This document shows, in pieces, positions 23,867 through 34,800 of a stretch of 64,000 bases of DNA. Numbering within the stretch: position 1 is the first letter of the stretch; every line of letters begins with the position of its first letter. A model generated the notes under the pieces. That model had not been told where the DNA came from. It saw nothing but the letters and a program-made list of their open reading frames with translations, and did not search any database. Position numbers and translations under genes: made by a program. Source of the DNA: Nereocystis luetkeana (lineage: Eukaryota; Sar; Phaeophyceae; Laminariales; Laminariaceae); assembly GCA_031213475.1 (NCBI GenBank), contig JARUPZ010000007.1, positions 3,281,586 to 3,345,585 of the forward strand, written 5' to 3'.

Positions 23867-24629
23867 GCAGTAGTATTAGTAACAACCTACGAAGCCGCGC
23901 CCTACGGAGAACAGAAAGAGATAACTGCAATATAGTAATAGTAGTTGTCCTAAACTATGTCGTTTAAAGAACGACACGTTGCTACCGGTGGCATTGGTGC
24001 ATCCGCGAATAAGAGTAACTGCCCTGCCCACGGAACACAGAAAGAGAACAGTTACTACTGTAGTAGTAGCTGTTGTCCTATATTGGGCGTCCCAAATAAC
24101 GCATTATTATGTTATACCTATATTAAATATACTGATGATGTACCACGGTATACATAGCAACAATAATAGCAAAAAAAACAGAGAAAACAAAACAGCAGTA
24201 CCTGGTATAGACTAGTCGCCCTAAAGCATGCAACATTTGTTTTGCAATACATATTACGGCGTTAACAACCAACACAACTTGAAACAAAACAGAAGTAGTA
24301 GCAGTAATCCTAAGGTAGTAGTATGTCGAAAGAAATTGGAGTGGACCTTCACCACCACACACCCAACTGCCAAGTGGCGAGAGAGGATAGAGATCATGTT
24401 TTATTTTTCGTTTTTGTTTAAAATAATAATGCCATCCTCGAAAATACGGAGCACCGGGTGCGAGGTCCCCGGTGCCAGAAAAAAAACGCATGGAGGCCCG
24501 AGAAAAGAAGGTTCGAAAGAAGCAAGTTGGCGTAGTCGATCCATTTGTCGTCCCCGCTTTGTTTCCACTCATTTCACACCTCGCTGTGGTCGTGTCGACT
24601 CCCTAAGACGACTCGACCGGCGCCTGGTG

Positions 24630-24735
24630 CATTCTAAGACGAATCTGAGACGTGCTAAGACAAATCTAAGACGTGCCAAGACGAATCTAAGACGTGCTAA
24701 GACGAATCTGAGACGTGCCAAGACGCGACGTAGCG
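24630..24735 (+). repeat. 21-bp tandem array (AAGACGAATCTAAGACGTGCC), right copy
   Basis: About four and a half units. On this strand the frame reads repeats of TNLRRAK, which is only a by-product. It is inverted relative to the array at 17905-18010, 6.7 kb to the left. Confidence 0.75.
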
Positions 24736-24846
24736 AGTAAGACGGGCCTCTCTCTGAGAAACGGATTAAGACGTATTTTAAGACACGTTTTTTTAGAAGA
24801 TTGGGCCTAGTTGCACTGCCCACGAAAAAAAAGCGGATATTATTGC

Positions 24847-25454
24847 CAAAAGTCCCGACAACAAAGCAAATGGAAGCACGTCTGCCGCCGTTTTTTTTTC
24901 GAGGACATTTCGCTTTTCTGCTCTAGCTCGACCGTTCCTTGCGAGCAAAAAATTGGCAGACCGGATATGAGCTCCTTGGTGCACTCCCGTGAGTGTGCCA
25001 AAGCGACAGCACTTTTCGTGTCCTCCTTCATATCAGACCTTGTCGCTGAAGGTTGAAAATGTGGTTCCAGGTGCTTGATTTTTCGGTTTCTTGTACTGTA
25101 GTCGAGTATTTTTTTCTGCTGTAGAACGAGAAGGAGGAACGTACTCGTTACGACTTCTGGGTTCCTCCAGCTCTCGTTCTACAGCAGAAAAAAATACTTG
25201 GCTACAGTACAAGAAACCAAAAATTCAAGCGCGTGGAACCACATTTTCAACCTTCAGCGACAAGGTCCGGTATGAAGGAGGACACGAAAAGGGCTGTCGC
25301 TTTGGCACTCACGGGAGTGCACCAAGTAGCTCATATCCGGTCTGTCAAATGTTTGCTCGCAAGGAACGGTCGAGCTAGAGCAGAAAAACGAAATGCCCTC
25401 AGAATAAAAACGGCGGCAGACGTGCTTCCATTGGCTTTGTTGTCGGGACTTTTT
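24847..25454. repeat. Near-perfect 608-bp foldback (inverted repeat with 20-bp loop)
   Basis: The left arm 24847-25140 and right arm 25161-25454, each 294 bp, are reverse complements with only scattered differences. The loop is 25141-25160. The outer ends are AAAAGTCCCGACAACAAAGC and its complement; the inner ends are CTGCTGTAGAACGAGA and its complement. The arms contain no recognised gene. A transcript would fold into a hairpin of nearly 300 bp. It could be a foldback transposon, a recent inverted duplication, or a small-RNA source. No target duplication is evident. Confidence 0.85.
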
Positions 25455-25631
25455 TTTGTGTTTTGTGTTTTGTGGAACACAGGTGTGTGTGCTGTTCCCC
25501 AGGGTACCGTTTGTTTATTGAGGTTGGACGGTCGGACGCGGAAGTTATCTAAATCTAAATATCAGCTATCAGCAACAACCTAACTCGTATTATACGTGCT
25601 CGTGCCTGTGAAGGAGCGTTTCTGCATAAGA

Positions 25632-25707
25632 AACGTTCGAAGTGAGGTTCGAACCCGTGACCTGGACGATACCAAATGTGAAGGAGTTACCTACTGAGCT
25701 ATTCGAG
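25632..25707 (-). tRNA. tRNA-like sequence, probably a pseudogene or SINE head
   Basis: On the minus strand there is an A-box-like TAGCTCAGTAGG and, about 38 bases on, a perfect B-box-like GGTTCGAACC. Flanking blocks TCGAA and TTCGA pair as five of seven acceptor-stem positions. The D stem and anticodon stem do not pair properly and no normal anticodon loop can be drawn, so a working tRNA is unlikely. It may be a decayed tRNA gene or a tRNA-derived SINE start; no tail or further copy was found in the window. Confidence 0.4.
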
Positions 25708-25715
25708 TGTAGGGG

Positions 25716-28700
25716 TAAAAGGTCAATCGATTACTAAGCCCAGGGTAATCCTTGTAACATATCATACCTGGTACCTGGTACATGATTACCTACGTACTGC
25801 TTGTACGCAATAATACGTGTTTTATCCCACTGCATTGGTACGTACGTGTCGATTTATTACTTGCTGCAGCTTTCTGAGATACTTGCTTGTTCCCACGAGC
25901 ATGGGGCGGGAGTTTCTTCGATGTCCGCATACAAAACCTCTGGCCGGCGCAAGACAGACAGCACAGCAGAGTCGTGGGTTTCGGACCGTTCGCCTACCAC
26001 AACAATCAAGACAACAATGACAATTTTAATCCTTTAAAACTATTTTTTTAAAATTGCAAGAGTTGAGTACCGATCGATCTGCCGATCGGTTGAACTCACA
26101 GCTGACGTACTTTTTAGTTTTCATTAAATGACGAAATGTTCATGAGCAACAGAGTCAGCGGCGGGAATGCATAATCAGTTTGGCTGACTTCAATTCGGCG
26201 GCTGACGTTGCGATGCTTCCACGCAACTACAGCAAACAATTAATTTATTTGATGATGTCATTCTCTCCAGGAGTATAGTTTTCCAGTCTTTGGACAGCAG
26301 AAATAGTAGTAGATTTACTAGTAGTTCCCATCGATGATGTCCCTGTCCGCACCGGCGTAGCGAAGCCTCCACCTCTACACGTACACCGCACACAGAAAAT
26401 GAGCAGCTCCAAGGACACGCGCGAGGTGCCTTGCTCGCTTGCCCGCGACAACCATACTCTACTAACGCTGCTGCTGCTGCTGCTGCTGCTACTTCTCCTA
26501 CTGCTGCTGCTACCGCTGAAACTTTGAAAACAACACCCCCCTCCCCTCTCCCCGCCTAGGAAAAATCTACAGATGAGATAGGAAAACCGCCCCAGCGTCT
26601 AGAGCGCGAGAAAATCGAACCGAACAACATGATAATCCGTGTACGATACGCGTACGGCACGGGCCATGCACGATGGATAGCGTCGTGGTGGAAAGATCGG
26701 TTCCAGACCACAAGGTCAAGCGCGCAACGTCACGAGTCCCAACGCGCATCCGACCGGAACCCGGCCGATCCCTTACAGTCAACGGACCCAAAAAAAAGAA
26801 GCAAGCAGAAGTGCGCCCGATACCCAGCGCCGACGGTACCGCCACCATCCATCGCGGTTTTCCGACTGCTAATCGCTGCTCTCCCTCCCTCGCGCCCCCC
26901 CCCCCGCCTCGAATCTTCGGTTTCCTCGGTGCTTCTCGCACGCCTTCTTTGACAGATACATGAGGAAAACACACACACGCACACATACGAGGAATCTGAC
27001 AGCACCGAGCCTACCTACCGAGCTTCCGAGCCTATTCCTAACCCTCTATTTCCCCTCGGACCCCAACTAGCACGGAGACCGCCGACTTGCCGGCCCGCGC
27101 GGGGTTCCTTGCAAAAACTGCACAGTCCCCCCCCACCCCCCCCCCCCAACCCCCCAACCACCCTACCCCCCCCCCCGCCCCCAACTCCAACCCAATCCCC
27201 TCCCCCCCCCCCCCCCTCCCCGCCTACCGCCACCGCCAGAAGTAGAGTTGAGAGGGATATATAGCGCCGAAAATGAAGCACAGCAAATTTCCCGCCCGTG
27301 CTACAACCGTAGTATATGTATGTATGGCCAGTTCCGCCCTTGGTAGACCTGTTCACGAGGTGCTGTCGCTACCAAAAGCGCTAGCCGAATCCGCAGCCCT
27401 CCCGGCGTTAACCAGAGGGTGGACATCTGGTGGGCACAGCTCCTCATCGCTTCTCCCTGAGGATACGGATTGGAGGGGGCGGAGGGGGGGCGGGCGGTAA
27501 CGTCATGGGGAGGGGCGAGGTGACGTCAGAAGGGGGTAGTGGAGGGGGTGTGACCTCATGGGGGAGTGTTGTTGACGTCAAAGGCTTACGGCAAGGCTTC
27601 CGTCTGCCGTTGTATCATTTTCAGTCAGTCTCGAGGTAGTCGTAGATCAGCCTCAGAGGGTCGCCGAGCGCAAATAACAACTAGAAGATACTGATACTTG
27701 ATAGTAAACAGCTTTCGCCAAAACTTATATAGCAGGATCCTTCTAACTGTCGTCAACTCATGTGCTTTGGTGGATCCCGGTTGGTCAACCAGTCGCTCCC
27801 GCCATCTCGAAAGGGGTCTCTAGTTTTCGGCGCCATGCAGCTTAGAAACTCGCATTCGCGCTCGTAACACGCCAGTCTCAACAAAAACAAATTCAAGGCG
27901 GGGCACGGCACGTACTACTATAGAACTGCTACGAGTACCTACCGGCTTCAGAGCTAACGCCAACTAGCGGTGATGCAGGCAGCGGACACATTAATCGTGG
28001 CGACGGCGGCGGCGACTGCGGCGACAACAACAGCAACAACACGAACGGCCAACGCCAAGAACGACCACCAACAATTGCGACAAGGCCGAGCCCGCCGCGT
28101 CGATCGGGAGATGTCACCGGGGTACCTCTGCTACAAAACACGGCGGACAGCGAAACAAAACGCAGCCGTCACCGACGTCGCCCGGCAAACAAAAAAAGCG
28201 TACCAGTACACGTGACCCTCTTTGTCACGCGGAGCGATGTTTGTTGCCCCCCCCCTCCCTACCCCCCTCTCTTCTCCCTCTGTACCCGCCCACTCTACCT
28301 ACCTATCAGGAGAAGCGGCGCTCGAGGGAGGCGTCTGGGTGGTGTGCCGTAGCTTGGCCCAGTCCCTGCCCTTCCCTTCTTCGCTGTCAACGGTTGGAGC
28401 AGAGCGACGGACCAGGCGAGCGACAGGGAGAACGGAATGCCGAGAGAGAGAGGATTGCTGGGCCCTAATCATCAGGGGCAGGGGAAGGCTCGAGTATAAA
28501 ACGCCGCACGAAAATGCGCGACTTTTCTCCTTCATCTCATAGGTCGCTGTCCGAGCGGCTAGACCAGTCGGCGGGGACGCTAGAGGGTGCTGCCGCCCTG
28601 GCGGGTACAAGCTACAGACGCTCCGACTATCACGCGCCAGCATGAGACATGAAGCACAGTAAAATGAAGAGGGCAGAAAATACACAGCAAGTACACGCAC

Positions 28701-28890
28701 ACTATGGCACACGCTGACACCCCTCACCCTATTCCCAACTCCCCTCCCGAAGCCTCTACCCTACCCCCCCACACGCTGCCGCCGCCCCAACGTAAAAACA
28801 AGCCACCAGCGCTAGCTATGATATAATAGCTAACTCGGCTTCCATCACGTCCACATCCCTCCTCCCGCCCTTCCGAGCAGTCCGCCCCAC
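25716..28890. other. Spacer left of the eIF4E gene
   Basis: No gene is recognised. It holds two stacked TACCTGGTA units (25765-25780), a CTG tract (26466-26515), extreme C runs at 27125-27220 and pyrimidine-rich DNA. The true 3' end of the eIF4E-type gene could fall here if its last seen exon is spliced further (see that entry). The Arg/Gly-rich minus-strand frames near 26730-27005 are candidates but have no support. Confidence 0.5.
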
Positions 28891-31800
28891 TCACCCGGGC
28901 GCCGCGGACGCGCGCTCAAGCGCGGCAAGGCTTCCCGGCGGCCTCCTATGCTCCCCCCCGTCCCCTCCCCCCCCTCTCATACCGCTTCCCCCTCCTAGGC
29001 CTCCCGGGGGCGGGCCCGTGCGGCGCAGCCTTCCCCAGTCTCGTTCCGTCTCTCTCTCCCGGAACTCGCGATCGCGGAAGTTCGCGTCCCGTTCTCTGTC
29101 TCTGACGGTAGTGTCTTTCCGCACCTGGCAACCAGCATAGCCGCGTTTCGTCAACAGGGGAGGGGGGACGTGGGGCGGGGACAAGGGAGAGGTGGAGCGG
29201 GGGAGGGGCAAAGGGGATAGGTGGAAGGGGGAGGAGGGAAAGGGGAGGTCGGAGGTGGGGCGGCGGAGGGCGCAGGGGAGGGGAGGAGAAAGAGGATGCG
29301 TGAGCTTTGGTTCACACCAACAAGTAAAACATTCACACCAACTCGTAAAACAAGCATGCACGCAAGCACGCGAGGCGGGGTGTCGTGCCGATCGCACCGG
29401 AAGTGACAGGCCCGCGTGCTCGGAGTGCCATAGGCGGCCCCGTACCAGCGCCGCCCACATGCCCCCACCCTTCCCCTTCCAAGCACGAACCACACCAATC
29501 AACAGCAACAACAATGGACACGACGACGGCAACAGCGGCAATACTAACGATGACAATTCCAACAGCAACACACAACGACCAATGCAGAAAACAAACACAG
29601 CAACCAAGGACACACACGAAGAAATGGAACACGACGGATGCACAACCAAGCGGAGCCGAAACCCGGCCCAACCCAACCGAACAAACCAAGCCGAAACCAG
29701 CCCCAACCCATCCCAAACCAACTCAACTCAACCCTAACCTGTACAGACGCAACCCACCCTTCACATTCGAGCAAATAACCTTACCCTCCTTCTCCAGACC
29801 TTTCTCACGGTCTCCGAGGCTACGCCAACTCAACCCAACCCAACCCCACCCGACCAAAAGCGTCCTAAAGTAGGCTGGCTCTGGTTAGGGACTCGCGCTA
29901 TTTACGGGGGGCGTTTGTAAATAGGACCAGATATTGTTATTAATATTACGGGGGACCATAGTTAATAGGACCTATGGTATACATAAAAACCTACCTGGTA
30001 TATATTCAACCATTTTTACTGACAATATTTGGTCCTGTTAACTATGGTCCCCCGTAATAGTAAAAATAGCGAAACATACAGGTTTTTGTCTGTACCGTAG
30101 GTTCTATTTAATATGGCCCCCCGTAATAGTGGGTACTCTACAGTAGCGACGGTCGCAAACTTAGTGCGCTCGCGAAAGGCGAAAAAAAAAAAAGGAAACA
30201 AACACAAAAATCGGTCGGGCGCCGATCGATCTTCGCGGCTTCGAACAGCTTGTTCTGTAGTAGTTAATAGTATCTCCGGCTACATCTAGGTCAAAACATT
30301 CAATCACGCCTCGGACAGTAACATCGATCTCCACTTCATCTAGATATTTCAAGGCAGAGATGTGTTCGCGATAATGAATACTCTAGCTCATGTCGCCGGG
30401 TGGGGCCTGTACAATCGGCATTCTCTAGCACTCTGGGTCGGATCTGTGCTTTGCAGATCCTCGTGCACAACCTCTCACAACTGCAGGTGACGGACTAGAT
30501 GATCTATCTGCAGATGGATAGATCATGAACTGTCCGAGATTTGATTTCAATGAGGTGTACATGCCTCATTTCAAAAATAAAGGGCATGCCTTAACTGGTA
30601 CCTGGTACCTGGTAACTTTTAGACGGCCGTGTAAAAAGAGAAACTTCTTCCGCACTAACCTTCCCCCACTTCTCTAGATCCTTCTCGCGGTCCCCGCGGT
30701 CGCGCCCGAAGTCCTTCATCCCCCCGCCCCCGTAATCCTTCCCGCCTCCCTCATCCGCGCGCCGCTCCGCCCACCTCCCGGGGGGGGGACGGAACCCCCC
30801 CATCCCCCCCGCCCCTCCCCCGCGGAAACCCCCCGTGTCGCGCTCTCGTTCCCTTGCCTCGGGCGGCCCCTTGGCCCAGGTTTCGGCCGGCATGTTGCCC
30901 GACGCCAGCGCCGCGCGATCCCCGTCCTAATGTCGTGGGCAAAACGTTGTTGTTGATGTTGCTGTTGTTGTCACATTATCATCTCCGAAAAATCAAGTCG
31001 GTTGTCATAGGAAGGGCTCCACCTCTGGAGTGGAAGAATACCTCGCGCGGAGGAAAATAGATGAATAATCCTGTGGTATATATACATGCCTGGTAGTACA
31101 TGAACTAACCGAAGCAAATCGTACACCTCAGACAACGCAAATCAAAGATAGAAATCAGCAAGTGAAACAAGGGGATTTTGTCAAAAGCGCGAGGGTTACA
31201 TAGGGTGTGTGCGTAGCCTCTCGACCCGAAATAAACATTGTTTTCTTGTCAGCTGTCACCGAAAGGCGTGCAGCACAACTAGGGTCCGAACTGGCGGCAG
31301 CCGCGTCTCGGGGAAGGACTATGTAACACATGAGACTAATCCCAATCTACAGCAGATCCATGTACTGTAGATCCTAACCTGATACTGACCTGCCCTTCTG
31401 GGAGCTTGTGCAGGATCTGTACAGCATAATTTATCCAACCCAGGACGCATGTCCTACTGTTGATCATGATGTAGGTTGTACGGCTCCCACCCATCAACAT
31501 GAGCTAGATCATACAAACCATACAGATCAGGAATAGATTATATATCTGCCCTGATAGATCTAGATCACGCAGGGGAAATCGATGATCACGATGTGTGATT
31601 GACTCGAAATTAGAGTAGGAAAAAATTGTACAATATCGTGGCAACAAAAAAAGAAGGCAAAACTAAAGCTCGTCTTGTGATGGTCATCATCGCTTCCCCC
31701 CCCCCCCCCTCCCCCTCAGTGCTGCAGCAGAAATATTACCACTCGAGATCCACTAGTTAGTACCCAAAATACTAGGGTACATGCATGCAGTACTTCTAGA

Positions 31801-34800
31801 CGGGTTAACCCATTTAGGACCCCAGTCTCGTTTTGGGGGCAACGCACTTGGATTAGAATGGTTTGTCCCCAAATCGAGACTGCAGTACTAAAGGGGTTAA
31901 AGAGTACCAGTACCGGGTGTATATTATACGATACCGAAAAAAGGATCCCACTTTTTTTCCGAGTGGTTTCGTGGTTTCCGCCCCAAAAAAAAAGAGCGGG
32001 TTTGTATGTATGCCGCACAAAAGTCCTGAGCAGGTTAAAGTTCACCTTGTGATGATCGTCGCCCCCCCCCCCTCCACCGCTCGGGCCAAGCCCGCGAGGG
32101 CCACCCCGGTTGCGTGTCCAGGCGCCCCCCGCGCCAGGCGGGCCTCCCCGAGGGCCGAAACCCGGGGATTGGGCGGGAAATCCCCCTCCCCCCTCCCCCC
32201 TCCCGTTCACCGCGCCGAGGTTGTCCTGATGGCGCCTGTACTCTACCTGCCATCCAAAGGAAGCAACAGCCGTCAGGGTGGGATGGGGTGGGGAGGGGTC
32301 GTTGCACGTATCAGCACCTCTACTCTCTCATTGGGCCTGCGCAAAAGCAAACGTTGTGCCTGAGGCCCCGGAGCGGCACTGTTGTGCGAGGGTCTGTGGT
32401 CATACGACTACGGCCCTGCATGATATCGAGTACCCCTCCCCGTTCCCCCCGACCCCGGACTCCAACACGCCTTCTAGCCCAGCGGTCATCGAATCCCAAA
32501 CGAAAACATCTGCGAGGGCTTATCACTGTTGGTTGCCGCCGTCTGCACCAGTAAGAAAAGCTAAGAAGGTGACGCTACCCCAAAAGGAAAAGTGCAAGGG
32601 TCGCGTGTCGGGGTCGCACCCCAACAAAACTACACTATTTTACGGGGGACCATAGTTAACAGGACCAAATATTGTTAGTAAAAATGGTTAAATATGTAGG
32701 TTTTTATGTATACCATAGGTCCTACTAACTATGGTCCCCCGTGATAGTACACTACCTAAGTAAGTGTGTGGAGAGTTGTGTACCAGGTAGCCTCTCTGGA
32801 CGACAAAAATAAGTACCAGGTAGCAAATAGCCGATAACGCGGAGACCGAACGGTCTTTATATTTTCGTCTAGATTATATTTTTTGAGGTTTGGACCAATC
32901 ACGAGGTTGCCCTGCAGAGCTCGGCATGACAATTAGCACCCCCCCCCCCTTCCCCTCCCCCCCTCCCCCCCTCCCCCCCTCCCCCCCTACCTGCCCCCCA
33001 CACCCCACCACTACTCCCACTTACCATACCACCAAGCCCAACCTTGACCTACGTAGACCATCCCGAACGCTCCCCACCCCCGCCCCGCAAAGCATGCCAA
33101 CCACTCGGAAGGAAAGAGGTGCAGCACATGAAAGGGCGCTGAATACCGTACGCTGCTGCTGTCCCGCATACCACTCGACCATTTCAGGGCAAAAAATGAG
33201 CTCCCGTTTTCGGGGGCAAACCAGTCTAATTCCAAGAAGTTTGTCCCCAAAACGAGACTGCAGTCCTACAGGGTGGGGGGGAACCTGGCGCCCCGAGGCA
33301 CTAGAAAAGCGCGAGAGCGTGACTTATTAATATTACGGGGGACCATAGTTAATAGGACCAAATATTGTTGGTAAAAATAGGGAAATATTAAAGGGTTTCG
33401 TGTCTACCGTAGGTCCAATATAATACGGTCCCCCGTAATAGCAACATTCGATGAAAATCGACGAGCAGTGGGAATGCTGCACCCTATGTATGCGCGACAA
33501 CAACAAAAATGAAGGCAGGCACCCGGGGGGGGGGGAGAGAAAGGGACAACACCTGTGACCACGGCTTGTCCACAAGGTCGCTGAGGGAAAAACTTCCCCT
33601 ACGAGTTGAGCTGGAAAGTAAAGGTGATTCATCAAAAAATAAAAATAAATATACATATATATATAGGGCTCCTTCAAGGGGGCCACGTACTGAAACAGCT
33701 GCTACATCTGGTAAACCATGCGTGTGAAGGAAAGGAGGACAAGCAGATGAAGCGCGCTCTCCGGCCGCCCACCTGAACGAAGGGCGGGATCTTGAGGATC
33801 CGCTTCACGGACTCGCGTATCTTCTCGATCCCCTCGGTGTTCGACGCGGACTTATTCCACACGGAAATCACGTCCTCACTGTTGCAGCACCCCGAGCCCC
33901 CGCCACCGTCACCGCCGCCGGACCCAAAACCAAAAACCGAAGGGGGGGCGGGGGGGGGGGGAAAGCGGGAAAGAAAAAAAAAGAGCGGGAAACGCGGGAA
34001 ACGCAAGAAGGAAGCCGGCAAGACAGGCAGACAGAATAAGAAAAGAAGCGAACACAGGAGGGGGGAGAAGAGAGGCGGAAGGAACAAAGAAACCAGAGGA
34101 CCACGATAGTAGTCCTGGCCTCCAGGTCTGCCAACAGCAGCAAGCAGTGTCGTGCCACCCGCTCGCCGAGTACCTCTGCTCTACTAGCGTAGCTGTGCGC
34201 GTGAGGTTGGGAACAAACGCATGAGCACTACGTACTGCCCTTTCTCTTCTTCTGCTGGAACCCAAAACTACAAAGGTACTTTAGTACGTAGAGAGGAATA
34301 AGGAATTTCGCGGGTCGCGAAATAAAAAACCTATAATCACAAATAATCACACTCTTTTTTTCTCTTTTGGTGGAAACCAAACCACAGGCACCTCTCAGAG
34401 TGCATGCCCACCAGTCTAACGCAAATATAAGGTACATCTATATGGCCAAAAAAAGGTCCATGCGTGTACCTTCCATTTGCGGTCAGAGTGATATACCCCT
34501 ACTAAAACACAACCTTGGAAAGCTCAACCAGTACCGGGTGGGCTATAGTAAGAAGAAGCGCCACGATGGACCCCAAAAAAACATGTATCCCCCCATGTTT
34601 ACAACCCTATATTGGGTTCTCATTACTACTGTATGCTCTCCCGCAACAATATCGTGCGAGAGGCGGGATCGTGGTTTTTTTCCTCCTTGCTCCGGACAGG
34701 TCGGAGACTGGCTGACTGACTGATCAATCGCGGACGGAAGAGTCCGCCAGGCAACGAAAACAACCCACTTCGGAGGACTGCACCTAGCATTTGGAGACAA

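Noticed and set aside
26567-27005. Arg/Gly-rich minus-strand frames as a further eIF4E tail exon
   Set aside because: Composition is suggestive and a GTGAGT donor exists upstream, but no acceptor in the needed phase could be singled out. Left as a possibility only.
29125-29721. Upstream part of the long minus-strand frame that includes the last eIF4E exon
   Set aside because: Cys/Ser/Pro low-complexity sequence. The acceptor at 29126-29125 and phase agreement mark it as intron.
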